Shown piece after piece: positions 1-8,738 of a DNA stretch of 33,311 bases. Each line of letters starts with the position of its first letter. Positions within the stretch are counted from its first letter, which is position 1. The stretch spans positions 1 to 33,311 of the forward strand of contig JANYCJ010000173.1 in NCBI GenBank assembly GCA_025360345.1. The letters are read 5' to 3'. The notes under the pieces are model-generated. The model was given only the letters and a program-made list of their open reading frames with translations. It was not told where the DNA came from and ran no database searches. The DNA is from Alphaproteobacteria bacterium. GTDB taxonomy: Bacteria > Pseudomonadota > Alphaproteobacteria > Rickettsiales > SXRF01. The translations under genes were made by a program, and so were the position numbers.

Positions 1-1
1 C

Positions 2-670
2 ATCATTGACGGCGTAGGCGACAAGGCCGCTATCGAAGCACGCTGCGGTCAGCTCCGTGGTCAAATCAACGACACCACCTCTGACTATGACCGCGAAAAA
101 CTGCAGGAACGCCTTGCTAAACTCGCAGGCGGCGTTGCCGTCCTGAAAGTTGGTGGCAGCACTGAAGTAGAAGTAAAAGAACGCAAGGACCGCGTTGACG
201 ACGCCCTGCACGCAACCCGCGCAGCCGTTGAAGAAGGCATCGTCCCGGGCGGCGGTTCCACCCTGCTTTACGCTTCGCGCGCTCTTGACAATATCAAGGC
301 CAAGAACGATGAAGAAAAAGCGGGTATCAACATCATCCGCCGCGCCCTTCAGGCTCCGCTGCGTCAGATCGTTGAAAACGCTGGCCTCGACGGCGCAGTC
401 GTTGCTGGCAAACTGCTCGAAAGCAAAGACACCAACTACGGTTTCGATGCCCAGAAGCTGGAATATTGCGATCTTATCAAAGCCGGCATCATCGACCCCA
501 CCAAGGTTGTGCGCGCCGCTTTGCAGAACGCAGCCTCCATCGCATCCCTCTTAATCACCACTGAAGCAGTCATCGCAGACCTGCCCGAAGACAAAAAGTC
601 CGGCAGCAATGGCGGCGGTGGCATGGGTGGCATGGGCGGCATGGGTGGCATGGGCGACATGGACTTCTAG
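2..670 (+). CDS. groEL: Chaperonin GroEL (Hsp60), C-terminal part, 5' end outside window
   Basis: The open frame begins at base 2 and is cut by the window edge; about 222 residues remain. They cover the end of the apical domain and the second intermediate and equatorial segments. Recognisable family sequence includes [20 protein letters not shown], the [10 protein letters not shown] nucleotide-pocket segment and the [18 protein letters not shown] helix. The protein ends in the Gly/Met-rich tail (GGM repeats, then GDMDF) typical of bacterial GroEL. GroEL with GroES folds proteins in the cytoplasm. groES would be expected upstream, outside the window. A strong terminator follows within 35 bases, so this is the last gene of its operon. 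Lines of the ORF track at 195-554 (+) and 436-660 (-) are shadows of this gene. Confidence 0.97.
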   Translation: MIDGVGDKAAIEARCGQLRGQINDTTSDYDREKLQERLAKLAGGVAVLKVGGSTEVEVKERKDRVDDALHATRAAVEEGIVPGGGSTLLYASRALDNIKAKNDEEKAGINIIRRALQAPLRQIVENAGLDGAVVAGKLLESKDTNYGFDAQKLEYCDLIKAGIIDPTKVVRAALQNAASIASLLITTEAVIADLPEDKKSGSNGGGGMGGMGGMGGMGDMDF

Positions 671-700
671 TCCAACCGCTTAATAAACCTACGCAAATCA

Positions 701-731
701 AAAGGCTGTGGAAGAAATTCCACAGCCTTTT
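701..731 (+). terminator. Rho-independent terminator of groEL
   Basis: A perfect 13-bp stem, AAAGGCTGTGGAA paired with TTCCACAGCCTTT, closes a GAAA tetraloop. It starts 30 bases after the groEL stop. The A-rich 5' arm and T-rich 3' arm fit an intrinsic terminator; the T-run is short (TTTTGT). Confidence 0.88.
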
Positions 732-841
732 GTGTTGGATAGTCACAAAACTTTAATGAGAAAAAATCTAGGAAAACTGCGATAATAATGCTAGTTACAC
801 AACCCGCAAAAGTTATTGGATTAATTATACATAAATAAAAA

Positions 842-1852
842 GTGAATACTACTCCGACAAAACCCCAAGCCTTAGCGAATGATACCATTCAGCTATTCCC
901 GCCCCCCTTGCCCAAAACAGAGCAGGAATCTACGCGCGCAAGTGAAATAGCTCCCACCACCCCCGTCCATAAGCACCGCACTGTAGGTAACAAGATTTAC
1001 GACTGGGGTATTTATACGACCTTCGCATGGGCTGGCGTGGCTGGCCTATCGCTCCTCTCCGCGCATGAAGCCATGCACGGCAAAAATCCCAATTTTAACT
1101 GGCTCCGCTCACTGAACGACAATGTGTCCAGCGGACTGACCAAAGCCCTTTCCAACGGCATCATGAAGGGCCATCCTAAGGAAACCATCGAAGGTTGGGC
1201 CAAGGGCACCACCATGTTCGTCACCCTCGGCCTTGGCGGCTGCGCCATGATGGTTCCCATCAAATGGATGGAAGACAACCGCGAAAAAAACGCCGCCCGC
1301 ATTGATAATTTCCTCGGCTGCACCCCGCCCTCCAAGGAAACCCTTGAAAAAGAAATCCCCCAGACCTGGAAAAGCGTGCTGGAAGGCCGCCTGATGTCAT
1401 GGGGCCTCAGCTATCTGGCTTTTGCCGCCATGGGCCCCAAAACCACCGGTAAAGTCAGTAATTGGTTCGGCGATAAGGCCACCAAGGTCATCGTCGCCCT
1501 GAGCCCCAAGTCAAATCCCGCCACCGTGCGCCGCTGGGCAGATATCGGCGCTTTCGATGCCACCTTCACCGTCATCACCGCCGCCGCCACCTATGTCTTC
1601 AGCAGGGGCATCGCCAAGCGCCAGAACAAGACCCTCGACAGCGAAGACACGCTGATGACCATTGACCCCGCCACGCCCACCCCGCAGGCTCCCATATTCG
1701 GCACGAACGCCGACGAAGCCCAAACCCCGCAGAAGCGTTTCACCGACACCCACAAGCCCGTAGAGCGCGCTGCTCCGCGCAAAGAAGGTTCTTTCTTGCA
1801 AAGCGCCATAAAAAGCAAAGATTTATCGGGCGAAGCGCCCCAGCTCGGCTAA
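842..1852 (+). CDS. Unrecognised multi-helix membrane protein, paralog 1 of 3
   Basis: This 336-aa protein belongs to no family I recognise. Residues 1-47 are Pro/Thr-rich and probably disordered. Four hydrophobic segments lie at about 57-75, 122-141, 183-198 and 236-256, and the last 75 residues are a Pro-rich, charged tail. It is a diverged paralog of the next two genes. Shared landmarks in order are a K-I-x-x-W-G-x-Y entry to helix 1, a (V)xxTxFxxxxGG...P-(I/V)-K-W-(M/L)-E-x-N stretch after helix 2, a P-x-(T/D)-(W/F)-x-x-x-x-G-(R/S) entry to helix 3, and an (I/V)-G-F/A-x-D helix 4. The start is a GTG with no clear Shine-Dalgarno. The gene lies 111 bases before paralog 2 on the same strand. 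Function is unknown. Confidence 0.85.
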   Translation: MNTTPTKPQALANDTIQLFPPPLPKTEQESTRASEIAPTTPVHKHRTVGNKIYDWGIYTTFAWAGVAGLSLLSAHEAMHGKNPNFNWLRSLNDNVSSGLTKALSNGIMKGHPKETIEGWAKGTTMFVTLGLGGCAMMVPIKWMEDNREKNAARIDNFLGCTPPSKETLEKEIPQTWKSVLEGRLMSWGLSYLAFAAMGPKTTGKVSNWFGDKATKVIVALSPKSNPATVRRWADIGAFDATFTVITAAATYVFSRGIAKRQNKTLDSEDTLMTIDPATPTPQAPIFGTNADEAQTPQKRFTDTHKPVERAAPRKEGSFLQSAIKSKDLSGEAPQLG

Positions 1853-1963
1853 GTCCGGGCTTTACCCCTAAAAGATTAAGAAAACCCTTGTGTTCACATA
1901 ACCTTAACAATACTTAGCCGCGCCCTGTGCTATAGTGAAAATGGACTATTCTAGGAATAAAAC

Positions 1964-2995
1964 TTGGCGCAAAACACCGATCTTCCCATTGATAAACCTT
2001 CACAAAGCCCGGTAAAGCCATTGGCTTCGCACACCGCGCCAGCCATCGACGCGCCCTCCATCGCCTCCGCCACCTCCGACGCCATCCCCGATGACCCGAA
2101 CCAGAAAGTAGCCGCCACCGCCGGTGAAAAGATTCACAAATGGGGCACCTATCTGAGCGTAGACTGGATCTTCAATGCTGCCGCGGGCGTAGCATTCGCC
2201 TATTGGGGTAAATACACCAAGCCCGGCCAGAAATATTTTACCAAGCCCCTGACCGCGATGTTTACCACGGGCTTAAAGCCCCTCATCAAAAATCCTGAGA
2301 GCCTTGAAAAAAGCGTCGAAGTGGGCAACACCTTCGTAAGCATCATTACCGGTGGCTTGTTCACCCTCCCCCCCTTGATGGCGTTAGAAGAAAACCACGT
2401 CAAAAGATCCATATCAGAATCCCTCGACACCATGATCTACGGCAAAAATGCCGTGGAAAACGACCCCCGCTTCAAGGAAGCCTATGAAGCCATAGAAAAT
2501 GCTCCTAAGAAAGATTTCATATCCGGCATGGGTTCGCGCTATGTTGCGCTTGCGCCATTACTCGCCTCCGTGCTCATTCCCTATTCGCGTGATAAGCTCA
2601 CCAAGCATTACTTCAGCCACATCAACAGCTCCACCACCAGTCTCTGCACCAAGGCCGGCATCACTGCCGAGAAGGTCTTCCCTAAACTTCATCCGGAAGA
2701 AGCGGCGAAACGGTTTAATTTCATCCACGATAATTTCGCCGTGGATTTCGGCTTCGGCGTGCCATACGCCATCATGCATTCCATCTTTTACAATAAATTC
2801 GCCAATCAGAAGGATAAGGACAGCAAAGCTGCAGCACAGCCGGAACCTGCCGCCTCACAACAGCCGCAGCCTACTGAAGATAAGAAATGGGTAGCCCATG
2901 TTGGTGAAAAGCAAAGCCCTGCCGCTATGCCCAAATATGCGAATTTCAGCGAACGCATGGCCCAAACCACTCACATGGAGCACCACCTGGCATGA
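1964..2995 (+). CDS. Unrecognised multi-helix membrane protein, paralog 2 of 3
   Basis: A 343-aa paralog of its neighbours. After a 50-residue Pro/Ala/Ser-rich head come GEKIHKWGTYLSVDW, AYWGKYTKPGQKYFTK, EVGNTF...GG and a late hydrophobic segment DFGFGVPYAIMHSIF. The AYWxKYxxxxQxxFxK and VGNTF blocks match paralog 3 closely, so 2 and 3 are nearer to each other than to 1. The C-terminal 70 residues are Gln/Pro/Lys-rich. The start is TTG with an AGGA seven bases upstream; the nearby ATG at 1941 is in another frame. The stop overlaps the start of paralog 3 in ATGA, which implies translational coupling. The role is unknown; the layout suggests membrane proteins with both long soluble ends on one side. 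Confidence 0.85.
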   Translation: MAQNTDLPIDKPSQSPVKPLASHTAPAIDAPSIASATSDAIPDDPNQKVAATAGEKIHKWGTYLSVDWIFNAAAGVAFAYWGKYTKPGQKYFTKPLTAMFTTGLKPLIKNPESLEKSVEVGNTFVSIITGGLFTLPPLMALEENHVKRSISESLDTMIYGKNAVENDPRFKEAYEAIENAPKKDFISGMGSRYVALAPLLASVLIPYSRDKLTKHYFSHINSSTTSLCTKAGITAEKVFPKLHPEEAAKRFNFIHDNFAVDFGFGVPYAIMHSIFYNKFANQKDKDSKAAAQPEPAASQQPQPTEDKKWVAHVGEKQSPAAMPKYANFSERMAQTTHMEHHLA

Positions 2996-3993
2996 GCGGC
3001 GGCCCTCCTCCTTCAGATCCTAATGTCCCAGCGCGTGAAAAACTTCCCGCTGAGAAAAAATTTGACCAGGCCGTGTATGGCGGTATTTCCTATGCCGCGC
3101 AGGCAGGCACAGGCATTGCCCTTACCTACTGGCTGAAATACGGCAGCGGCAAACAACATTTCGACAAAGTAGCGAAATGGGTAGGCAGCAAAATCCACCC
3201 ATCCAAGGCCACCGCGCAGGCCATTGAAGATGTAAGCCCCCTGCTCATGGTTTCGACCATGATTATGGTCGGGAACACCTTCCTGCTGCCCGTGAAATGG
3301 CTCGAAAACCACAAGCCCGAAATTGTGCGCAAATGGCATGAAAACCATGTGCAGAAAAAACAGGCCAGCGGAGATCCCTACACGCCCGAAGAGCTGGCCC
3401 ATCAACAGGAATGCCTGAAACAGCTGGAGGAAACACCCAAACAAACCTGGGGCTCCCTCATCGGCGGCCGCGCCTTCGGCCTTGCCAGCGTATACACCGT
3501 GCTTATCGGCATGGATATCGGCAAAAAGCGCAATAAGGCCGCGGAAGAATATTCCGCCAAGGTAATCCTCAAAGGCCTCGACAAAGTGGGCCTGAAAAGC
3601 CTCTCTAAAAACCAGACCCTTGAAAAATACATTCACGTAGGCTTCCTGGATGTCTTCTATTCCATGGTTTCCGCAGGTGGCCTGTATGTATACAGCCACT
3701 TCATCAAGCCCCCCAAACACGCTAAGGACGAAGGCCTCCTGCCCGATATGATCGTAGGCCCAACCCCGGCCACCCCCGCCCTCAATGCGCTGGAAACGGA
3801 CTCGAACAAATATGAATCCTCCATTGAACTGGACAAAAAGCCCCGCCAGTTCACCGAAACCATTACTCCCCGGAAATCCGCCGCCGATCTGGAAAAGCCA
3901 CGCCAGAAACCCTCCAATGCCGCGGAATCTTTCCGTCAGAAAATCGCAATGGAAGATCTCTCCAAGGACACGCGGACACTTTCAGGCGTGTAA
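2992..3993 (+). CDS. Unrecognised multi-helix membrane protein, paralog 3 of 3
   Basis: A 333-aa protein, the third member of the tandem family, with a much shorter head (about 20 residues) than its sisters. Hydrophobic stretches lie near residues 32-47, 83-101, 158-174 and 215-235. Family blocks are TYWLKY....QHF, MVGNTFLLPVKWLENH, PKQTWGSLIGGR and HVGFLDVFYSMVSAGGLYVY. The tail has RQFTETITPRKS and a closing basic/amphipathic MEDLSKDTRTLSGV, echoing the RFTDT...KSKDLSGE tail of paralog 1, so the tail is conserved and may be a binding segment. It starts with ATG overlapping the previous stop by 4 bases. The minus-strand ORF 3013-3720 is its shadow. Confidence 0.86.
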   Translation: MSGGPPPSDPNVPAREKLPAEKKFDQAVYGGISYAAQAGTGIALTYWLKYGSGKQHFDKVAKWVGSKIHPSKATAQAIEDVSPLLMVSTMIMVGNTFLLPVKWLENHKPEIVRKWHENHVQKKQASGDPYTPEELAHQQECLKQLEETPKQTWGSLIGGRAFGLASVYTVLIGMDIGKKRNKAAEEYSAKVILKGLDKVGLKSLSKNQTLEKYIHVGFLDVFYSMVSAGGLYVYSHFIKPPKHAKDEGLLPDMIVGPTPATPALNALETDSNKYESSIELDKKPRQFTETITPRKSAADLEKPRQKPSNAAESFRQKIAMEDLSKDTRTLSGV

Positions 3994-3997
3994 GCGC

Positions 3998-4156
3998 CTA
4001 CCCCGCCCTGTGATAAAGCGAGTATCCCCAAAGGCTTAACGCTGCAAACAAGCATATCATCGCGCAAAGCATCAGCACATTAGAACCGCCGGGGTCTTTC
4101 CGCGCAGCCACCGCCCCGGTAAAGAAAACTGAAAACATAATCAAAGCGGTGGACAT
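3998..4156 (-). CDS. 52-aa membrane micro-protein (not in ORF track)
   Basis: A short minus-strand frame encodes 52 residues starting MSTALIMFSVFFTGAVAARK. There are two hydrophobic stretches, residues 3-18 and 27-46, separated by a short polar turn ARKDPGGSN, which predicts a helical hairpin in the membrane. The start has a good Shine-Dalgarno (AGGAG, then AGGCC, then ATG). The frame ends four bases after the stop of the convergent paralog 3. I do not recognise a family. The strong ribosome site and clean hydrophobic pattern argue that it is translated, but its small size keeps confidence moderate. Confidence 0.55.
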   Translation of the reverse strand: MSTALIMFSVFFTGAVAARKDPGGSNVLMLCAMICLFAALSLWGYSLYHRAG

Positions 4157-4322
4157 GGCCTCTCCTCAGGGAAAAAATGAGCCCCGAACCATAAACGCAA
4201 CCCCACCTTCAAAGCCACAATAAAAGCGGCAAATCATCCAAAAAGCATAAACCTGCTATTTTTCTGCCACTTGCCCTTTATGCAATATAGGTCTACCCCA
4301 CCAGAAATCCTAAAAAACCCCC
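4157..4322. other. Intergenic stretch, nothing clear
   Basis: Between the micro-protein start and the rpmB promoter I see no open frame of note, no hairpin with a T-run and no tRNA-like structure. It presumably holds the leftward promoter for the micro-protein, but no convincing -35/-10 pair was found. Confidence 0.4.
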
Positions 4323-4372
4323 TTGACTGAACACGCTAAAACGCTTAAAAACTGCCCTCTAAATTAAAAGGA
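4323..4372 (+). promoter_or_regulatory. Probable sigma-70 promoter and ribosome site of rpmB
   Basis: A TTGACT hexamer at 4323 is followed 17 bases later by TAAAAA (or 16 bases later by TTAAAA). The ribosome site AAGGA at 4368-4372 sits seven bases from the rpmB ATG. The -35 is a near-consensus match and the -10 is weaker. Confidence 0.5.
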
Positions 4373-4379
4373 TATATAT

Positions 4380-4682
4380 ATGGCACGGCGTTGTTCAATT
4401 ACCGGTACCGGTTCGCAATACGGCAATTTGGTTTCTCACTCGAACCACAAAACCCGCACCCGGTTTCTCCCTAACCTGCAGCACGTCTCGCTGGTAAGCG
4501 AAATCCTCGGCACCACCGTGCCCCTGCGCGTCACCGCCGCAACGCTGCGCAGCATCGAGCATAACGGTGGCCTCGACGGTTACCTCCTGTCGCACTCCTC
4601 GCTGAAAATGACCCCTGAAGCTGCAAAGCTGAAGCGTCAGCTGAAGCGCAAGCAGGCAAAGCTGGCTGCAAAGGCCGCCTAA
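4380..4682 (+). CDS. rpmB: 50S ribosomal protein L28
   Basis: The 100-aa product starts MARRCSITGTGSQYGNLVSH, the L28 signature, followed by the NHKTRTRFLPNLQ RNA-binding stretch and a Lys-rich tail. L28 binds 23S rRNA in the large subunit. The length matches alphaproteobacterial L28, which is longer than the E. coli protein because of the C-terminal helix. A TTGACT promoter and AAGGA ribosome site precede it. A SAM methyltransferase gene follows 22 bases downstream and may be co-transcribed. Confidence 0.97.
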   Translation: MARRCSITGTGSQYGNLVSHSNHKTRTRFLPNLQHVSLVSEILGTTVPLRVTAATLRSIEHNGGLDGYLLSHSSLKMTPEAAKLKRQLKRKQAKLAAKAA

Positions 4683-4704
4683 GCAGGTTCCGGGGTAGCC
4701 AGCC

Positions 4705-5436
4705 ATGGAACCCCATATCTACGATGAGCTGATAAAGCAGGAAAAGAAGCACTGGTGGTTTATCGCCCGGCGCGCCATCACCTACACCCTGCTGCGTGGC
4801 ATCACCATGGCGCCTTCCCCCCTTATTCTGGATGCCGGCTGCGGCTCGGGTGGAAACCTGAAAATGCTCTCCACCTTCGGCGATGTCTTCGCCATGGAAA
4901 TACACCCGCAAGTCCTCGAAATCGCCCAACGGCGTAAAATCGGCCATGTCGAATACGGCCAGCTTCCTGACCAAATTCCCTTCCCCGAGGTCAACTTCGA
5001 CCTCGTAACCCTGTTCGACGTCCTCGAACATCTCGATGATGATCTGGCCGCGCTGCAAGCTCTGCATGAGCGCATGAACCCCGAAGCGGTGCTTTGCCTC
5101 ACCGTGCCCGCCCACCAGTGGCTGTTTTCCCGCTTGGATACCGAGCATCACCACCGCCGCCGCTACAGCAAGAAGCGGCTCCGTGCCTTGCTGCTGGAAG
5201 CAGGCTTCCGGATACACTGTATCAATTACTGGAACTGCCTGCTCTTCCCGGCCGCCATCATTGTGCGGATACTGGAAAAATTGCAGCCAAATCGCGACTA
5301 CACCATCGGCAGCCGAATTCCCAAACCCTGGCTAAATGATCTTTTGAAAAAAACAGTGTCCGCCGAGCACAGTATCATTCCCCACGTTCCCCTGCCCTTC
5401 GGCCTGTCTATCGTGGCTCTCGCCCGCAAAGCTTAA
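4705..5436 (+). CDS. Class I SAM-dependent methyltransferase
   Basis: This 243-aa protein carries the Rossmann methyltransferase motifs: motif [17 protein letters not shown] (about 33-48), an acidic residue after strand 2 (AMEIHPQ), motif [18 protein letters not shown] (about 96-111) and a post-motif [14 protein letters not shown] conserved [21 protein letters not shown] stretch follows, as in the Methyltransf_11/23 group whose members act on lipids, quinones or sugars. A hydrophobic segment near residues 173-187 ([17 protein letters not shown]) may dock to membrane. The substrate cannot be read from sequence. The gene follows rpmB, and its stop overlaps the convergent cobT stop by 4 bases. 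Confidence 0.85.
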   Translation: MEPHIYDELIKQEKKHWWFIARRAITYTLLRGITMAPSPLILDAGCGSGGNLKMLSTFGDVFAMEIHPQVLEIAQRRKIGHVEYGQLPDQIPFPEVNFDLVTLFDVLEHLDDDLAALQALHERMNPEAVLCLTVPAHQWLFSRLDTEHHHRRRYSKKRLRALLLEAGFRIHCINYWNCLLFPAAIIVRILEKLQPNRDYTIGSRIPKPWLNDLLKKTVSAEHSIIPHVPLPFGLSIVALARKA

Positions 5437-7241
5437 GCTTCGGCGAAAAGCTTCACCAACTGCTCAGTCATCGTCTCACCCAGCTTGTCAATTTCAGAAA
5501 TCGTCACCGCGCGCTTGTAATAGCGCGTCACGTCATGCCCGATGCCAATGGCCACCAGCTCAATGCCGCCTTCCTTCTTGCCCTCTGTGGTTTTCTCCAC
5601 CCGCGCAATCACTTCCCGCAGGTGCTGGTCGAGATAGCTGCCGGAGTTCACCGAAAGCGTGCTGTCATCCACAGGCGCACCATCAGAAATCACCATTAGA
5701 ATGCGCCGCTGTTCCGGCCTCGCCATCAGCCGCTCGCACGCCCATAGAATAGCCTCGCCGTCAATATTCTCCTTCAGCAATCCGTCCTTAAGCATCAGCC
5801 CAAGGTTCCGCCGCGATTTGCGCCAGCTCACATCGGCCGGCTTGTAAATGATATGCCGCAGGTCATTCAGCCGTCCCGGATGCGCAGGCTTTCCATCTTT
5901 TAGCCATTGCTTGTAAGAAAGTCCGCCCTTCCACTCCTTCGTGGTAAAGCCCAGCACCTCCACCTTCACTCCGCAGCGCTCCAACGTGCGGCTGATAATA
6001 TCCGCCGAAAGCGCGGCAATAGTAATTGGCCTGCCGCGCATGGAGCCAGAATTGTCGATCAGCAGCGTCACCACCGTATCGCGGAACTCCGTATCCTGCT
6101 CACGCTTGTAAATCTGTTCATACCCCGGATGGATAATCAGGCGCGACAGCTTACGGCTGTCAATCATCCCGTCTTCCTCGTCAAACACCCATTTGCGTGC
6201 TTGCTTGGCCATCAGAAACCGCTGCAACCGGCTGGCCAGCCGCGCCGTCACGCTCTGGAACTGCGTGAGCTTCTGGTCTAGCTGATGGCGCAGGCTATCC
6301 AGCTCCGCAGGGCCGGTAAGCGTACTCGCCGTCACCACCTCGTCAAACTGCGTGGTAAAAGCCGTATAAGGCTTCCTGCTCAGCAATTCCTCATTATGGT
6401 TAAAAGGATAGGATGAAGGCTTATGGCTCACCTCCTCGCCCACGCTGGGCAGGGCCTGCTGGCTCATCTGCCCGCCTTCGCTTTGCACCTTGGGCGAGGG
6501 CGCGCTTTCCGTCATTTCCGGGGCCGCAGCGGTGGCCATGCTGCTCTCCGCCGAATCCGTCTGCGGCTGCTCGGCATCGCTCAACTCCTGCCCTGCCGCG
6601 TCCTCGCCTTTCTCTTTATTCTTCTCCAGCGGGTTCGCGCCGCGTGACACTTCCTCGATCACCTTCAGCGAAAGCTCGCCATATTTCCCCTGCTCGCCCT
6701 GCACCGCCTGCATGTCTTTCAGCAGCGGCAGCACGTTGTGTAGCTGTATCTCCGCCTTGGCAATACCAACTTCTAAAAAATCTGGTATGGGCAAGCCCTG
6801 CACATAGCGCCGCGCCAGCATTTCCACCTGCTGCGCCAGCGTCAATGCGCCTGCGCGCATCCCAGCCTGCATGGATTGCAGCTCATAGCGGCGGTACAGG
6901 TTGTAACGCACCCCCTTCAGGTCGCGGCTGCCTTGCGCCTCCACTCGCACCCGCTCCAGCATGTCGAACATCCCGCCCGAAGCGCCCCCCGGGCGCTGCT
7001 GGCGGTGTGCGTTTTCATCATGATAGCGCAAAGTAAGCGCCGCCACGTCCGCCTCGCCCCGCAAGGAAGAAAGCGTCTCATTCACCGGCATTTCAGGAAG
7101 CGCGGGCAAAATCACCTCGCCCTTCCCCAGCGGCCCGCCAAACTGCACGTCGAGCTTAGGCTTCTGCGCCAGCGCGCGCGTGGTGGAAACCAGCGCCTGC
7201 TTAAAATCCGTCAGCGTTTGGTCAGTATCGGAAAATCTCAA
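5433..7241 (-). CDS. cobT: CobT-like cobaltochelatase subunit (VWA domain)
   Basis: A 602-aa protein with the CobT layout: an N-terminal helical region, a low-complexity acidic/Ser/Gln linker (about 205-275) and a C-terminal von Willebrand A domain. The metal-ion-dependent adhesion site is intact, [14 protein letters not shown] (D396-x-S-x-S400). The CobT-specific [10 protein letters not shown] and the [17 protein letters not shown] region follow. In cobalamin synthesis CobT forms the chaperone-like CobST complex that drives CobN to insert cobalt into hydrogenobyrinate diamide. No cobN or other cob gene lies in the window, and CobST is widespread in alphaproteobacteria. The start overlaps the cobS stop (ATGA), so the two are coupled. 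Confidence 0.93.
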   Translation of the reverse strand: MRFSDTDQTLTDFKQALVSTTRALAQKPKLDVQFGGPLGKGEVILPALPEMPVNETLSSLRGEADVAALTLRYHDENAHRQQRPGGASGGMFDMLERVRVEAQGSRDLKGVRYNLYRRYELQSMQAGMRAGALTLAQQVEMLARRYVQGLPIPDFLEVGIAKAEIQLHNVLPLLKDMQAVQGEQGKYGELSLKVIEEVSRGANPLEKNKEKGEDAAGQELSDAEQPQTDSAESSMATAAAPEMTESAPSPKVQSEGGQMSQQALPSVGEEVSHKPSSYPFNHNEELLSRKPYTAFTTQFDEVVTASTLTGPAELDSLRHQLDQKLTQFQSVTARLASRLQRFLMAKQARKWVFDEEDGMIDSRKLSRLIIHPGYEQIYKREQDTEFRDTVVTLLIDNSGSMRGRPITIAALSADIISRTLERCGVKVEVLGFTTKEWKGGLSYKQWLKDGKPAHPGRLNDLRHIIYKPADVSWRKSRRNLGLMLKDGLLKENIDGEAILWACERLMARPEQRRILMVISDGAPVDDSTLSVNSGSYLDQHLREVIARVEKTTEGKKEGGIELVAIGIGHDVTRYYKRAVTISEIDKLGETMTEQLVKLFAEA

Positions 7242-8215
7242 CCCTGCCCCGTAATGTCATGGTTGAAACTGCGTTGATAGTATTCGCCGATGATATGGCG
7301 CTCATTCTCGTCGCACTTGTTGAAGAAAGTAAGCCTGAACGCAAGGTGCACATCCGCGAAAATCACCATGTTCTCCGCCCAGTTAATCACCGTGCGCGGG
7401 CTCATCACCGTGGAAAGATCGCCCTGCATGAATCCCTGCCGCGTCAGGTTCGCCATGGCAATCATGTTGCGAAGGACATCCTTGTGCTTGCTCATCTCCT
7501 TCACCTTGGCCAGCACCACCTTCATTTCTTCGTCATCGGAAAGATAGTTAAGCGTCGCCACAATATTCCATCGGTCCATCTGCCCTTGGTTGATGGGTTG
7601 TGTGCCGTGGTAAAGCCCCGTGGCATCCCCCAGTCCCACCGTGTTGGCTGTCGCAAACAGGCGGAAATACGGATGCGCCGAAATCACCCGGTTTTGGTCT
7701 AGCAGCGTCAACCGTCCTTGCGCTTCCAGCACGCGCTGGATCACGAACATCACATCCGGCCGCCCAGCATCATATTCATCAAACACCAGTGCCATCGGCC
7801 GCGATAGCGACCACGGCAGGATACCCTCTTGGAACTGTGTCACCTGCTTACCCTCTTTGAGCAGGATAATATCCCGACCGATCAGGTCCGTGCGGCTGAT
7901 ATGGCTGTCAAGGTTCACCCGCACGCAAGGCCAGTTCAGCCGCGCCGCCACCTGCTCGATATGTGTGGATTTCCCAGTACCGTGATACCCCTGCACCAGC
8001 ACCCGGCGGTTATGCACGAACCCCGCAAGGATCGCCTTGGTCGTGTCCGGCTCAAACTGGTAGTCCGGGTCAATATCAGGCACATGCTCGTTAGGTGTGG
8101 AAAAAGCGGGCACGGAATGCAGCCATTTAAATCCAAAAACTTTATCGGTGGCAATGGTCTTGTCCGGCGCTTGCATATCAGGCTGCATAGGTTCTTTCAG
8201 GGCTGTTTTGGTCAT
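7238..8215 (-). CDS. cobS: CobS-like AAA+ ATPase of the cobaltochelatase complex
   Basis: A 325-aa MoxR-type AAA+ ATPase. It has Walker [15 protein letters not shown] (about 75-88), Walker [11 protein letters not shown] (about 142-151), a sensor segment [12 protein letters not shown] and a C-terminal lid. The [21 protein letters not shown]-terminus is the CobS-specific head. CobS forms a hexameric ring with CobT and supplies ATP hydrolysis for metal insertion by CobN. It is coupled to cobT by a 4-base overlap and lies 7 bases after a lipoprotein gene, so it is probably transcribed with the upstream secreted-protein genes and possibly dnaJ. The ribosome site is weak, consistent with reinitiation. 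Confidence 0.95.
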   Translation of the reverse strand: MTKTALKEPMQPDMQAPDKTIATDKVFGFKWLHSVPAFSTPNEHVPDIDPDYQFEPDTTKAILAGFVHNRRVLVQGYHGTGKSTHIEQVAARLNWPCVRVNLDSHISRTDLIGRDIILLKEGKQVTQFQEGILPWSLSRPMALVFDEYDAGRPDVMFVIQRVLEAQGRLTLLDQNRVISAHPYFRLFATANTVGLGDATGLYHGTQPINQGQMDRWNIVATLNYLSDDEEMKVVLAKVKEMSKHKDVLRNMIAMANLTRQGFMQGDLSTVMSPRTVINWAENMVIFADVHLAFRLTFFNKCDENERHIIGEYYQRSFNHDITGQG

Positions 8216-8222
8216 GGAAACT

Positions 8223-8735
8223 CTAGTAAAGGGTTTGGATACAATCAGTGCGATGGCTGGGGTTATAGTTTTCCCGGTGGCTTTCTACCCAGTAGCTCTC
8301 ATCGTCGGCTACGTTAGAAATAAGCATAAGGCTTTCAGGATTCAATACCGGGATACTCGCCGTCTCGGTCGTTAGCACCACCATGCTGTCCGGATAGTCC
8401 CGCAGGAAGTCCTCCCGCTTGGATTCATTGAGCCGGTATGAAACATACTCCCCGTTCTCAATCTTGTAGCGCATTAAATTGCCGCCCTTGCTTTTCATAT
8501 CTTCGCGTATCATCAGCAGCGTGTGCTTACCCACCCTGAGCGAGCGCATCAGCAGTGGCTTGGTGGAAGCGCTGCGCGGCCGGGCATAATCATGGCTGCT
8601 CATCACGATATCGTTCACACAATTATCAATGAAGCCTTTTTCCCAATAGCCGCCAAAATCATCGACCACGATGCAGCTGGCGAGCGCAAAAGCTAATATG
8701 CCCAGTCCCAGGCATCGGCGTAAGAAAATTCTCAT
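8223..8735 (-). CDS. Predicted lipoprotein of unknown function
   Basis: The 170-aa product begins with a basic start (MRIFLRR), a hydrophobic core and a lipobox FALASC, so cleavage and lipidation are expected at Cys20. The mature part is mixed alpha/beta in character with no family I recognise; it contains a second Cys near residue 38 (IDNCVND) and a third near the end (TDCIQTLY), which could form a disulphide. The frame starts 3 bases after the stop of the preceding secreted-protein gene and ends 7 bases before cobS, so all are one transcript. Confidence 0.78.
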   Translation of the reverse strand: MRIFLRRCLGLGILAFALASCIVVDDFGGYWEKGFIDNCVNDIVMSSHDYARPRSASTKPLLMRSLRVGKHTLLMIREDMKSKGGNLMRYKIENGEYVSYRLNESKREDFLRDYPDSMVVLTTETASIPVLNPESLMLISNVADDESYWVESHRENYNPSHRTDCIQTLY

Positions 8736-8738
8736 GCG

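Noticed and set aside
611-660. Direct repeats GGCATGGG at the end of groEL
   Set aside because: They encode the normal GGM tail of GroEL and are not a separate repeat element.
667-888. 73-aa hydrophobic minus-strand ORF
   Set aside because: It crosses the groEL terminator hairpin and the start of paralog 1; AT-rich spacers read as hydrophobic by chance.
3013-3720. 235-aa minus-strand ORF
   Set aside because: Antisense shadow of paralog 3, which has the coupled start and family blocks.
4398-4413. TACCGGTACCGGTT palindrome-like string, similar to the repeat at 17741
   Set aside because: It lies inside rpmB coding for the conserved TGTG stretch; likely coincidence.
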